64,000 nucleotides of DNA. It comes from Pirellula sp. Its GTDB lineage: Bacteria; Planctomycetota; Planctomycetia; Pirellulales; PNKZ01. This document shows positions 9,049-18,166 of this stretch, piece after piece; within the stretch, counting starts at the first letter, position 1, and every line of letters starts with the position of its first letter. The translations under genes and the position numbers were made by a program. The notes beneath the pieces are model-generated. The model searched no databases. It saw only the letters and a list, made by a program, of their open reading frames with translations, and was not told the origin of the DNA. The stretch is taken from positions 1-64,000 of the forward strand of contig PNKZ01000024.1 of assembly GCA_013822735.1 (NCBI GenBank). Direction: 5' to 3'.

Positions 9049-12000
9049 AAACAACACTGACGCCGCAGCAGCAGCAAGCGCTGGAAACGCGTGACGTGAG
9101 CGTTGCGCTCTCGGCCGGCGCGGGCTGCGGGAAGACGTTCGTCTTGACCGAACGTTTCTTGAGCCATTTGGCACCGCAGCCGGGTACCGATGTCTCGAGC
9201 CAGTTGGGCCGGTTGATCGCGATTACGTTCACGGAACGGGCCGCCCGCGAAATGCGGCAGCGCATTCGGGCCGGCGTGCGCGATCGATTGTTGCAGGCCG
9301 CGCCCGAGCACGAGGCGCACTGGCTCGATATTTTGCGTCGTATCGATTCGGCCCGGATCAGCACGATCCATTCGTTTTGCGGCACGCTTCTGCGATCGCA
9401 CGCCGTGGAAGCGCAGCTCGATCCCGGGTTCAGCGTTTTGGAGCCGACTGCCGCGCGCTTGTTGCTGGGAGAACTCATCGACGACCATCTCCGCGAACTG
9501 CTGGCCAAGCAAGACGCCGATATGATCGAACTGGTCGCGGGCTACGACTTGAACGGCGTACGCGAACGGATGGGACGATTGCTGGCCGAGCGCTTTCGAC
9601 TCGACTTCGCCGAGTGGCTACCGCTGGCTCCGCGCGACTTAGTCGATATCTGGCGCGAGTTTCATGCGCAGCATATCAAGCCCGAAGCGTTGCGCACGCT
9701 GCGCGAAGCGCCGGCGGTGCTCCGATTGCGAAACGAGATTCTGCCGCAAGGCGCGCCGCACGAGAAGCTTGCCGAGCGAGCGTTGATTGTCGGCGAGATC
9801 TTAGAGCGCATCGCGGACAGCGATCCGTCGGACGCCGATCTCGACTCGTTGGAGGAGCACGCCCGCGTGCAAGGCTGCACCGGCAAAAAGGTCTGGGCCG
9901 GGCACGAGGCGCTGTACGAAGATTACAAGACGGCGTTCGAAGAGCTGCGCGAGCTCGTCGGGAAGGTTCGCAAGCAACTCGTGTTCGACGCGCGCGGCGC
10001 ATTGCCCGCGGCCGAGGCGTCGCTGCGGTTCGTCCGCATCACCGCTCCGGTGCGCGAAGCATACGAAAAGCGCAAGCGCGAACTCGGCGTCCTCGACTTC
10101 GACGATTTGTTGATCAAGGCGCACAAGCTGTTGCACGACGAGGCCCACGCGAACTTGCGTAAGCGGCTGGCGATGAGCATCGAGTTGCTCTTGGTCGACG
10201 AATGTCAGGACACCGACGACTTGCAGGTGCAATTGATCAACGATTTATCGGGAGGTAAGGAACTCGGCCGCGGCAAGATGTTTCACGTCGGGGATTTCAA
10301 GCAATCGATCTACCGCTTCCGGGGCGCGGAGCCGCAGCTGTTTCAGAAGCTGCAAGATGAAACGGCCGAGCGCGGCCGCATCCCTCTCTCGCTCAACTTT
10401 CGCAGCCAGCCGGAGATTCTCAACTTCGTCAACGTGCTCTTCGAGCCGATCTTCGGCGAGAAGTATCAGGCGCTCGCCGCCAAGCGAGAACAAACCTCGC
10501 CTACGCCGGCCATTGAGTTTCTCTGGGCCGTGCAAACGCCGCCGCAAGACGAGGAAACCGGCGAACTGGCGCGACAGGCTGATGCATATCAGGTTCCGCC
10601 GAAGGCCAGCGCCGAAGACTTGCGACGCCTGGAAGCCGATTGGCTGGCCCGCCGCATTCGCGGGCTTGTCGACGGCCGCGCCCCGCGCATTCCCGCCGAC
10701 AAACGCGACGGCGCCTTGCCCCTGCGTCCGGTCGAATACGGGGATTGCGCGCTGCTGTTTCGAGCCCTGTCGAACGTCGCCATCTATGAAGCCGCATTGC
10801 AGCGGTACGGCATTCCCTATTACGTCGTCGGCGGAAAGGCGTTTTACGCGCAGCAGGAGATCTACGATCTACTGAACTTCCTGAAGACGCTCGATTCGGT
10901 CTGCGACGACGTCGCGTTGGCCGGCGTGTTGCGCAGCCCGTTCTTTTCGCTCTCCGACGAAACACTGCTGCTTCTGGCCCAGCACACGGGCGGACTCGCC
11001 GGCGGACTGTTCGCACCGCAACTTTCCGAATCGCTGGAGCCGGAAGCGCGTCGCAAGGCGGACTTCGCGGCGCGAACCTTACGCGAACTCCGGGCCATCA
11101 AGAACCGGCTGCCGATCGCCGAGTTGATCAATGAGATTTTTGCCCGTACGGCCTACGATGCCGTCGTGACCGCCGAATTCCTCGGCGATCGCAAACTCGC
11201 CAACTTGCGGAAGCTCGTCGATCAGGCGCGGGCCTTTGATCGCTCGGGCATTTTCACGCTTACCGCCTTCATCGAGCAACTGGCGACTTCGGTCGTCGAA
11301 CAGCCGGATGAAGCCACGGCCGCCGCGTTTGCCGAAGGGGCGAACGTCGTGCGGATCATGTCGATTCATCAGTCGAAAGGCTTGGAGTTTCCGGTCGTCG
11401 TCGTGCCCGACTTGGAACGGAAGCGACAGCCGAATCGGGCGACGGTCGGCTTCCACCCCGAACTTGGCCCCATGGTTGGCCCGCCGTATCGCGAGGAAGG
11501 CGCTTCGGGCTTGGATTTGTTCCGAGTCGTTGAGAATCGTGAAGACGAAGCGGAGAGTCGCCGGTTGTTCTATGTGGCGACCACGCGCGCGGCCGATTAC
11601 CTCATTCTCTCTTCCGGCGTAATCGATCCGGCAGTGCCGGTCGGCGAATGGCGCGAGTTGCTGGCCGAGCGGTTCGATTTGGCCTCGGGGAAGTTGCTCG
11701 GCGTTCCCGGCAAGGGGCATCATCATCCTGAGATTCTCGTAACGACCGAGCGACCGGAACTGACCGACGATCGCGTAGCGCAAGTCGAACGTCCCGACTG
11801 GCCGAAGGTACTTGAGCAAACCGCTCGAGCCGCCAAGAGTGCGAAAGCGACGTTGCTCGCAGGTACCGAGCCGATCGCGTGCAGCGGCCAAGGGCGGCGG
11901 CGGTTTTCCTTTTCGCGGCTCTCGGGACGCATCGTCACGGAACGCGAAGCGGCGGATGAACGGGATGCGGCCGAATCGGCGTTATCGCAGGCCGCCGTCG

Positions 12001-12611
12001 ACGACTTAGGCGAGGCGGCCCCGGAAGCGCGCACGATCGGCATTGCGGCGCATGATGTGCTGGCGAAGTTCGACTATCGCCAAACTCAGCCGGCCACGCG
12101 GCGTGCGACCGTCGAGAGCCTGGTCCGTCGGGCAATGGGCGCTCTGCTGACGGCGACGCCGGAGTCGATTGCGGAACTTACCGCATTGGTCGAAGCGTTC
12201 CTGGCCTCGCCGCGCGGGGAAGCCGTGGCCGGCGCCAAGCAGGTGTTTCGCGAGCTGGAGTTTCTCCTGGCGTGGCCGCTCGATAGGCCGGTCGCCGACG
12301 GCGGAATTCACCTGCAAGGATTTTTGGATCTCTTGTACGAAGATGCCGCCGGGCGGTGGTGCATCGTCGACTTCAAATCGCACCGTACGACGAGCGGCAA
12401 TCTCGCCGTGGTCGCCGAGCCGTATCGCTTGCAACTGGCCGTGTATGCTTTGGCCGTCGAGCAAATTCTCGGCCGAGGGCCGGATGAATTGACGCTCTTT
12501 TTCCTCCGCAGCGGGCAGGAATTCTCCGTCCCTTGGAACGCCGCCGAAAAGCGTCGCGCCGTGGCGGCCGTGAACCAGGCGCTGGCCGCCGCCGTCTTAG
12601 AATTGCCATGA
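9021..12611 (+). CDS. addA: AddA-like UvrD-family helicase/nuclease
   Basis: This protein of 1196 residues is the motor and nuclease partner of the AddB-like protein. The Walker A motif is SAGAGCGKT at residues 31-39, followed by ITFTERAAREMRQRI (motif Ia) and STIHSFC. Walker B LLLVDECQDTDDLQ is near residue 390, then GDFKQSIYRFRGA, MSIHQSKGLEFPVV and LFYVATTRAADYL (motif VI). The C-terminal nuclease has GFLDLLYED and IVDFKSHRT near residue 1115. The start at 9021 lies inside the end of addB, and the stop overlaps the cca start as ATGA, so the three are translationally coupled. Pairing with AddB makes a recombinational repair role likely. Confidence 0.92.
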   Translation: MATAVAPTLKTTLTPQQQQALETRDVSVALSAGAGCGKTFVLTERFLSHLAPQPGTDVSSQLGRLIAITFTERAAREMRQRIRAGVRDRLLQAAPEHEAHWLDILRRIDSARISTIHSFCGTLLRSHAVEAQLDPGFSVLEPTAARLLLGELIDDHLRELLAKQDADMIELVAGYDLNGVRERMGRLLAERFRLDFAEWLPLAPRDLVDIWREFHAQHIKPEALRTLREAPAVLRLRNEILPQGAPHEKLAERALIVGEILERIADSDPSDADLDSLEEHARVQGCTGKKVWAGHEALYEDYKTAFEELRELVGKVRKQLVFDARGALPAAEASLRFVRITAPVREAYEKRKRELGVLDFDDLLIKAHKLLHDEAHANLRKRLAMSIELLLVDECQDTDDLQVQLINDLSGGKELGRGKMFHVGDFKQSIYRFRGAEPQLFQKLQDETAERGRIPLSLNFRSQPEILNFVNVLFEPIFGEKYQALAAKREQTSPTPAIEFLWAVQTPPQDEETGELARQADAYQVPPKASAEDLRRLEADWLARRIRGLVDGRAPRIPADKRDGALPLRPVEYGDCALLFRALSNVAIYEAALQRYGIPYYVVGGKAFYAQQEIYDLLNFLKTLDSVCDDVALAGVLRSPFFSLSDETLLLLAQHTGGLAGGLFAPQLSESLEPEARRKADFAARTLRELRAIKNRLPIAELINEIFARTAYDAVVTAEFLGDRKLANLRKLVDQARAFDRSGIFTLTAFIEQLATSVVEQPDEATAAAFAEGANVVRIMSIHQSKGLEFPVVVVPDLERKRQPNRATVGFHPELGPMVGPPYREEGASGLDLFRVVENREDEAESRRLFYVATTRAADYLILSSGVIDPAVPVGEWRELLAERFDLASGKLLGVPGKGHHHPEILVTTERPELTDDRVAQVERPDWPKVLEQTARAAKSAKATLLAGTEPIACSGQGRRRFSFSRLSGRIVTEREAADERDAAESALSQAAVDDLGEAAPEARTIGIAAHDVLAKFDYRQTQPATRRATVESLVRRAMGALLTATPESIAELTALVEAFLASPRGEAVAGAKQVFRELEFLLAWPLDRPVADGGIHLQGFLDLLYEDAAGRWCIVDFKSHRTTSGNLAVVAEPYRLQLAVYALAVEQILGRGPDELTLFFLRSGQEFSVPWNAAEKRRAVAAVNQALAAAVLELP

Positions 12612-13915
12612 AGCAGGAAACTCCGCAACGCCGGTTCGCTTTCGAAGTCGTCGAGCGACTACGCTCGGCCGGCTTCGCTGCCTATTGGGCCGGGGGCTGC
12701 GTGCGCGATGAGCTGCTCGGCATCACGCCGAAGGATTACGACGTCGCCACCAGTGCACGACCGGAGCAAGTGCGCGAGTTGTTCGGCCGACGGCAGACGC
12801 TGGCCGTCGGCGAAGCGTTTGGCGTGATCATCGTCGTCGGTTCGCGCGAGGCGGGCAATGTGGAAGTGGCGACGTTTCGTCGTGATGCCGGTTACAGCGA
12901 CGGTCGGCGACCGGACGCCGTCGTCTTCACCGACGCTGAAGAAGATGCCCGTCGGCGCGATTTCACGATGAACGCGCTGTTCTACGATCCGGTCGCCGGC
13001 GAAGTGATCGACTTCGTCGCAGGCAGAGCCGATATCGAACGGAAGCTGGTGCGGGCCGTCGGCGATGCGTCGCTGCGCTTTCAAGAAGACAAACTGCGGA
13101 TGTTGCGCGGCGTCCGCATGGCATCGACGTTCGGCTTCGAGCTCGAAGCGGCGACCTTTGCCGCGATTCAGAAGTCGGCGGGTGAAATCGGCGTTGTGAG
13201 CCCGGAACGGATTGCCCAAGAAGTGCGCGCAATGTTCGGCAGACCGGGGCAGGCCGAGGCCGCGCGGCTGTTGATGGCCGCGGGCTTGGCCGGCGAAATC
13301 TTGCCGGAGGTGCTGCCGCTGCGCGAGAGGCGGTCGTCGCTGGCCGCGGGCTCCGCTTGGGAGGCGGCCGTGGCGATGTTGGCGGAGTTTGAGCAGGCCG
13401 GCATTCGCAAGCCGCCGCTGGCGCTGGCGGCGCTGTTGCAAGAAACATCGGCCGACGATTCACATGACTCCGTCCACACGGCCACGGCAGTGTTGCGCCG
13501 ATGGCGAATGTCGAACGAAGAACGTGAGCAGGTCGAGTGGTTGCTCGAGCATCGTCGAAGGCTCGACCGCGCAGCGACGCGCCGTTGGTCGGAAGTGCAA
13601 CCGGCATTGGCCCATCGTTGGGGGCCGGACTTGGTCGAGTTTGCAGCCGCTCGCAATGCGATTGCCGCCGACGGCGCGACGCAGCGCCGTGCGGCAGATA
13701 TCGCCTTCGCGCGCGAAAAACTTGCGGAACCACGCGCCGTGCTCGATCCGCCTCCTTTGCTGACGGGGAACGATCTTGTGCGCCGGGGCTTGAGGCCGGG
13801 CCGGCAATTTGCCGTTTTACTCGAGAAAGTTCGGGCCGCGCAGCTCGACGGCGTGATCGCGTCGGTAGACGAAGCGGCGACGCTGGTCGCCGAGTTGTTG
13901 AAAGCCGGGCCGTAG
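12608..13915 (+). CDS. cca: CCA-adding enzyme / poly(A) polymerase family nucleotidyltransferase
   Basis: This 435-residue protein carries the class II nucleotidyltransferase head: YWAGGCVRDELLG, then KDYDVATSARPEQV with the metal-binding Asp-x-Asp, and RRDFTMNALFYD. The arm region has LRMLRGVRMASTFGFE and SPERIAQEV, typical of bacterial tRNA nucleotidyltransferases. None of the tRNA genes in this window encodes CCA, so the genome needs such an enzyme. The ATG overlaps the addA stop by one base. The family also includes PcnB, and separating the two needs phylogeny. An HD-type C-terminus is not obvious. Confidence 0.9.
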   Translation: MKQETPQRRFAFEVVERLRSAGFAAYWAGGCVRDELLGITPKDYDVATSARPEQVRELFGRRQTLAVGEAFGVIIVVGSREAGNVEVATFRRDAGYSDGRRPDAVVFTDAEEDARRRDFTMNALFYDPVAGEVIDFVAGRADIERKLVRAVGDASLRFQEDKLRMLRGVRMASTFGFELEAATFAAIQKSAGEIGVVSPERIAQEVRAMFGRPGQAEAARLLMAAGLAGEILPEVLPLRERRSSLAAGSAWEAAVAMLAEFEQAGIRKPPLALAALLQETSADDSHDSVHTATAVLRRWRMSNEEREQVEWLLEHRRRLDRAATRRWSEVQPALAHRWGPDLVEFAAARNAIAADGATQRRAADIAFAREKLAEPRAVLDPPPLLTGNDLVRRGLRPGRQFAVLLEKVRAAQLDGVIASVDEAATLVAELLKAGP

Positions 13916-14025
13916 CGCGCCGGCATCTGGACGATCGGCCGGCGACCGCCTACGATCAGACACGTTTGGCGCCCCAGCAAGGCGAGTGATTCCGGCTTTT
14001 CCGCAACGCCCCGTGAGAATGCATC

Positions 14026-14538
14026 GTGAGCGAAATCGATCCCATCCAGTTGTTGTCGCGTTGGTTGCACATCGTCGCCGCCGTGACGGCCGCCGGCGGC
14101 GCGATTTTCATGAAACTCGCGCTGCATCCCGCCTCGGAGACGTTGCCGGAAGCCGAACGGAAGCAATTGCGCGAAGCCGTGCGCTCGCGCTGGGCGAAAG
14201 TGGTGATGGCCTCGATCACGGTGCTGCTCGTGACCGGACTCTACAACTTTCTCCGCATCAACAGCGCATACGTTCTGAAGGGAACTCCCTACCACGCCCT
14301 GTTCGGGGTGAAGGTGCTGCTGGCGTTCGGCGTTTTCGCGCTGGCTAGCTTCCTTGTCGGCCGGAGCAATTTGGGACAAAAGCTGCGCACGAACGCCGGC
14401 AAATGGCTCACCGTGTTGGTGACCCTCGTGCTCCTGGTACTGTTGCTGTCCAGCACGCTGAAGAACTTGGGAGTGAAGCCGAAAACGCCGGTTTCCGCAA
14501 CGCAAGCGACGCTCGACGGCGGAAATCCCGCAACTTGA
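14026..14538 (+). CDS. four-helix integral membrane protein, hypothetical
   Basis: This 170-residue protein starts with GTG. It has hydrophobic segments at about residues 12-30, 60-78, 94-112 and 126-145. The first contains RWLHIVAAVTAAGGAIFMKL, with a His after Leu that recalls CopD-type or haem-handling families of planctomycete membrane proteins. I cannot confirm cofactor binding. The hydrophilic tail after residue 148 is Thr/Ala-rich. It lies 110 bases after cca and may be read through from that operon. Confidence 0.75.
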   Translation: MSEIDPIQLLSRWLHIVAAVTAAGGAIFMKLALHPASETLPEAERKQLREAVRSRWAKVVMASITVLLVTGLYNFLRINSAYVLKGTPYHALFGVKVLLAFGVFALASFLVGRSNLGQKLRTNAGKWLTVLVTLVLLVLLLSSTLKNLGVKPKTPVSATQATLDGGNPAT

Positions 14539-14716
14539 TTCGTTACGCGTAAAAGTGGTTGCCCGAGCCAACCCCACCGCCTATTCTAGAAGAATATCCG
14601 GCGAGACCTCTGACGGCTCGCTTGGAGGGTAGGCGGCAGGCAGTCGTGCTGCGTAAGAAGTCGAATTCGGCGGACCGAAATCCGGCGACTTGCGGTGGCG
14701 ACGAGGAGCAAGCTTC

Positions 14717-15427
14717 ATGAACGATCGAGCGCGAGCGATCTCCGTTCTTCAACAGGCTCGGGATATTCTTTCCGAGCGCCTTACCGAACGAGTGCTGGAA
14801 AGTCGCGAAGCGATTCTCGAAGACGCGCTCGGTCTCTCGTATGCTAGCGAGATCGACGCCGTTCAAGAACAGATCGGCCTGCGCCTCAACAACGTGCAGA
14901 TGTTGTTGAACAATCTACCGCCGCTAGAAGATTCGCCGCTGCCGACGTCGGAAGAAATCGTCTCAGCCGCGCCGACGCCGGCGTTGGGATACGAGCCGGA
15001 AGTCTCTGCCGAAGGGGAAGAAATCGGCACTGCGGCTGACGTACATCTCTATTACGGCGATGCCGCGATTGTCAGTGCGGCGCCTACTTTACCTGCCCCG
15101 GCGCCAGTCGTGATTTCGTTCCAATCGTTCGCCGAACGGGTCCTGGCCAACGACGTGGATGGGGCCGGAATCGTTCTGGCGGGCTTACTGGACGTCTCCC
15201 AGAGCCGAGGGCGAGAATGTGCCCGACGGTTTCAGGAGCAGCTCGCGGAACGTCCGCAGTTTCTGCAAAAGGCTATGACGCTACGCAGCGAGTTGGCCGC
15301 GGGAAGCGTTAATGGAGCCCTGCTGCTGCTGTGGGAATGTTTTGGGCTGCAAGGTTTGGAATCGATCGCCGCCCTGCAATCGCTCAAAACGCGCCTCGGC
15401 GGCGAAATGGCGAACTCGACGACCTAG
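14717..15427 (+). CDS. hypothetical cytosolic protein
   Basis: This 236-residue protein was not recognised. A GAGGAG Shine-Dalgarno at 14703-14708 supports the ATG at 14717 over the one at 14690. The N-terminal 75 residues are helical and charged (ILSERLTERVLESREAILED), the middle about 60 are low-complexity Ala/Pro/Glu, and the C-terminal 100 are again helical with conserved-looking LLLLWECFGLQGLESI. No signal peptide or membrane segment is visible. The two-domain arrangement joined by a flexible linker suggests a scaffold or partner-binding role, but this is only inference. Confidence 0.7.
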   Translation: MNDRARAISVLQQARDILSERLTERVLESREAILEDALGLSYASEIDAVQEQIGLRLNNVQMLLNNLPPLEDSPLPTSEEIVSAAPTPALGYEPEVSAEGEEIGTAADVHLYYGDAAIVSAAPTLPAPAPVVISFQSFAERVLANDVDGAGIVLAGLLDVSQSRGRECARRFQEQLAERPQFLQKAMTLRSELAAGSVNGALLLLWECFGLQGLESIAALQSLKTRLGGEMANSTT

Positions 15428-15615
15428 CCCCATGCTCGGTCGCTTCTTGGCCGCAGCCGGCGGTGGTAAAGCGGCACTTTCTTCGTGGCTTCCCCGGTAA
15501 TCGCCCCGGCTTGCTGCTTGACCCGCTCCCCGGCGGGTACGTACCATTTGAGTTGTCGGCGGGGCTGCATGGCGTAACCATCGTCCTCGACCGCAACTTC
15601 GGCGTTTGCATCCAT
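15424..15615 (-). CDS. possible small basic protein (weak candidate)
   Basis: A 63-codon frame from the ATG at 15615 reads MDANAEVAVEDDGYAMQPRR and ends in an Arg/Lys-rich tail. The third-codon GC looks like local genes, and it fills an otherwise empty 280 bp gap. Against it, there is no clear RBS and it overlaps the stop of the plus-strand gene by four bases. It may be spurious. Confidence 0.25.
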   Translation of the reverse strand: MDANAEVAVEDDGYAMQPRRQLKWYVPAGERVKQQAGAITGEATKKVPLYHRRLRPRSDRAWG

Positions 15616-15710
15616 CGCGGCACACGACCGCATACGCCCGAAAGTGTTGATTCCGTACTGCGCCCATTTAATACAGCGCGGTGACCCCAACTTTTTCGGC
15701 AAGGTGGTTC

Positions 15711-16436
15711 ATGTCTCGAAGTTTCTCGCTCGGAGCGCCCGCTCTCTTGTTTGCCGCGGCACTTCTCGCCGGCCCTGCTCAGGCTCAGCAATACACGTAT
15801 GGTTCGGTCGATCCGAATCAATATGCGCGGCCCGCCGGTGCGCCGGTCACCGTCATGCCGGAGTGGCAAACCAATCCCTTCCAAGTGGGCTACAGCTTGG
15901 TCGGCGGGTATCGACCGCTTTACAGCGGAGCCGCGCAACCAATCGGTCATGAGACGATCTCCACGCATGGCGGCAACGGGTATGTGTATCGCCCCGTGTA
16001 CGGCGCACAACCTTATTACGCTCCGCAGTATTTCGGTTCCTACGGCGTCGTCCCGTCGCGCTCAAGTTGGGCCAACATAAATCATGGTTCGCGCGGCCAT
16101 GAACTGGTGATTGACAACCCCGGCACGCCTTACGAATCGCGCTATTCGCCGGGCATGGGCGCCGGAACCGGGCATGCGGCCCTGCTCAACGTAATGCCGC
16201 AATACATCGAAGATTCGTTTTACGGCTCCGACTACGCACTGCGTACCGCGTATCCCGAGCCTTTTGCTTATGCACCTGGGGCCGACGAGTCGAACATCGC
16301 ACCGCAAACCGCCGAAGAGTTGCCCAGCGGCGACTTGCGTCTTCCCGACGGTACGATTGTGCCGAAGTCGAACGTCAAGCCGGCCCCGCCGCGCGCGCCG
16401 GCTCCTAAGCCCGCTCCGAAGAAGACCGAGTTCTAG
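15711..16436 (+). CDS. secreted Tyr/Pro-rich hypothetical protein
   Basis: This 241-residue protein starts MSRSFSLGAPALLFAAALLA and then GPAQAQQ, a clean signal peptide with likely cleavage after AQA. An AAGGTGG RBS precedes the ATG at 15711. The mature protein is rich in Tyr, Pro, Gly and Ser and low in charge (YRPLYSG, GYVYRPVYGAQPYYAPQYF), ending in Pro/Ala/Lys repeats (PAPKPAPKK). Such composition suggests an extracellular or envelope structural protein, as is common in planctomycetes. No enzyme motif is seen. A T-run after the stop (16446-16451) lacks a convincing stem. Confidence 0.72.
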   Translation: MSRSFSLGAPALLFAAALLAGPAQAQQYTYGSVDPNQYARPAGAPVTVMPEWQTNPFQVGYSLVGGYRPLYSGAAQPIGHETISTHGGNGYVYRPVYGAQPYYAPQYFGSYGVVPSRSSWANINHGSRGHELVIDNPGTPYESRYSPGMGAGTGHAALLNVMPQYIEDSFYGSDYALRTAYPEPFAYAPGADESNIAPQTAEELPSGDLRLPDGTIVPKSNVKPAPPRAPAPKPAPKKTEF

Positions 16437-16576
16437 CGAACAAGCTTTTTTCACGGGGCGATTGCGATACGCCGCCGAGCTTGCGCATCTTGAGAGATGT
16501 CGCGAGCGGCGGCGTTCGTCGTTTTGCCGCCCGCGATTATTCGATTCCTTGCATCTCCCCACGTCGAGACAATGAG

Positions 16577-17317
16577 ATGAAGCCCTTGTTTTGGATGAGT
16601 CTGATTTGCGGCTCTTCTATCTGTGCTGCGGTGACCGCTGCCGAGCCGTCGTTGAAGGAGATCCGCGTCGTGCTCGTGGGCGATTCCACGGTCGCCGACA
16701 ATGCGGGCTGGGGCTCGGCGTTTGCCGAGTTGCTCAAGCCGGAAGCGGCATGCTTCAACCATGGCAAGGGAGGCGCGAGCACCAAAAGCTTCTACAAGGG
16801 AAACTATTGGGAGAACGCGCTGGCGCGAAAGCCCGACTTCGTGCTGATTCAATTCGGCCACAACGACCAGCCGGGCAAAGGTCCGCAGCGCGAGACCGAT
16901 CCGCAGACGACCTACCGCGAGAATCTGGTGCACTTCATCACCGAGGCGAGAGCCGCCGGGGCGCAGCCGATCTTGGTCACTTCGCTCGTTCGCCGCATCT
17001 TCCTTCCCGACGGCAAGCTGCAGGGTGAGCTCGCTCCATACGCCGCGGCAGCTCGGGCCGTTGCGAAGGAGCAGAACGTGCCGCTCGTCGATCTCTTCGC
17101 GCGGAGCATGGAACTTCACGAACGGATCGGCGTGAAAGCTTCCCAATCGTTCGGCCCTATCCACCCAACGCTGCCCGGAAAGTTCGACGGCACGCATCTG
17201 TCGAAAGAAGGAGCACGACAGATCGCTCGCATCGTCGCCGACGAACTCAAGCAAGCGGCACCGGAACTCGCGGCCTACATCCGCGCCGATAGTGACGCCG
17301 CCCCGAAGTCGCCTTGA
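16577..17317 (+). CDS. secreted SGNH hydrolase, rhamnogalacturonan acetylesterase-like (CE12)
   Basis: This 246-residue protein has a signal peptide ending near AVTAAEP. The SGNH blocks are visible: VVLVGDSTVAD (nucleophile Ser, block I), GKGGASTKSF (Gly, block II), LIQFGHNDQPGKG (Asn, block III) and DGTHLSKEGA (Asp and His, block V). The GDSTV opening and FGHND place it with the CE12 rhamnogalacturonan acetylesterase group, which removes acetyl groups from pectin-type polysaccharide. The start at 16577 gives the signal peptide. The exact sugar substrate is not determinable. It stands alone, with no linked polysaccharide lyase. Confidence 0.88.
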   Translation: MKPLFWMSLICGSSICAAVTAAEPSLKEIRVVLVGDSTVADNAGWGSAFAELLKPEAACFNHGKGGASTKSFYKGNYWENALARKPDFVLIQFGHNDQPGKGPQRETDPQTTYRENLVHFITEARAAGAQPILVTSLVRRIFLPDGKLQGELAPYAAAARAVAKEQNVPLVDLFARSMELHERIGVKASQSFGPIHPTLPGKFDGTHLSKEGARQIARIVADELKQAAPELAAYIRADSDAAPKSP

Positions 17318-17339
17318 TCGATTACTTTTCGAGCGACGG

Positions 17340-17996
17340 CTACTCCGCCCGCACGTACTGATTGGAGCGTTTCTCGCGCCCTACGGTCGTCTCGGGGCCG
17401 TGTCCGGAGAGAACGCGCGTGTCGTCGGGCAAAGTGTAGAGCTTCTTGCGAATACCGCCGGCCAAAGCTTCCAGGCTGCCGCCGGGGAAATCGGTGCGGC
17501 CGATGCTGCCGCGAAAGAGGACGTCGCCGCCGAAGACGATGGCCGGCTGTGCGCCCTCGAAGATGTAAACGATGTGCCCTGATGAATGCCCGGGAATCTC
17601 CGCGACGCGCAAGGTCATGCCTGCCACGGTAAACGACTCCCCTTCGTCGAGTAGCACGTCGGCCGGCGGCAAGACGATGGGCATGCCGAACTGAGCGGAA
17701 AGGTTTTGCCACGGGTCGCCGAGTTTCGGCGCTTCATTGCGACCGATGTAGACCGGACATTCCGGCCACGCCGCCTTCAGGCTTGCAATGCCGGCAATGT
17801 GGTCGCCGTGCGCGTGGGTGATCAAAATCGCCTCAAGTTCAAGCTTTTGTTGCGTTAAGTACTCTTCGATGAGGTCGGGCTCCATGCCGGGGTCGACCAC
17901 CACGCACTCGGGGTTGTGTTTAAAGTGTGCTATATAGGAGTTTTCCGCAAAAGGTTGGGATTCAATACATTCGATTTGGAGAGATAAGGGGGACAA
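17340..17996 (-). CDS. metallo-beta-lactamase-fold hydrolase (glyoxalase II-like)
   Basis: This protein of about 218 residues has the metal-binding ITHAHGDHIAG (His61, His63, Asp65, His66 counted from the TTG start), GHSSGHIVYI, the bridging Asp in VFGGDVLFRGSIGRTD, and HGPETTVGREKRSNQYV at the end. This pattern fits the YcbL/glyoxalase II-like group that hydrolyses thioesters. I chose the TTG at 17996 because GGAGGT lies four bases upstream and homologues begin at the QIECIESQPFAEN segment. The ATG at 18059 lacks an RBS. It ends 22 bases past the convergent SGNH gene. Confidence 0.9.
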   Translation of the reverse strand: MSPLSLQIECIESQPFAENSYIAHFKHNPECVVVDPGMEPDLIEEYLTQQKLELEAILITHAHGDHIAGIASLKAAWPECPVYIGRNEAPKLGDPWQNLSAQFGMPIVLPPADVLLDEGESFTVAGMTLRVAEIPGHSSGHIVYIFEGAQPAIVFGGDVLFRGSIGRTDFPGGSLEALAGGIRKKLYTLPDDTRVLSGHGPETTVGREKRSNQYVRAE

Positions 17997-18166
17997 GCTG
18001 ACCTCCGCAGAAAAACAGAATCCGGCTACAATTCGCGCGACCACCCCAGTCGCGCTCATTTAGCCGGCGCAGCAGACTTCGCGGAGCGAATTCTAGTTGC
18101 CAGGACCGCCGGAGGCGAGACGGCGGTGAATTGTCCAGCACGAGTGCCACGGAAGGCCTAAGTTCG

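Noticed and set aside
13168-14577. 469-codon minus-strand frame over cca and the next membrane gene
   Set aside because: It crosses a gene boundary and has no RBS or domain.
16440-16455. T-run after the secreted Tyr/Pro-rich gene as a terminator
   Set aside because: No adequate stem precedes the T-run.
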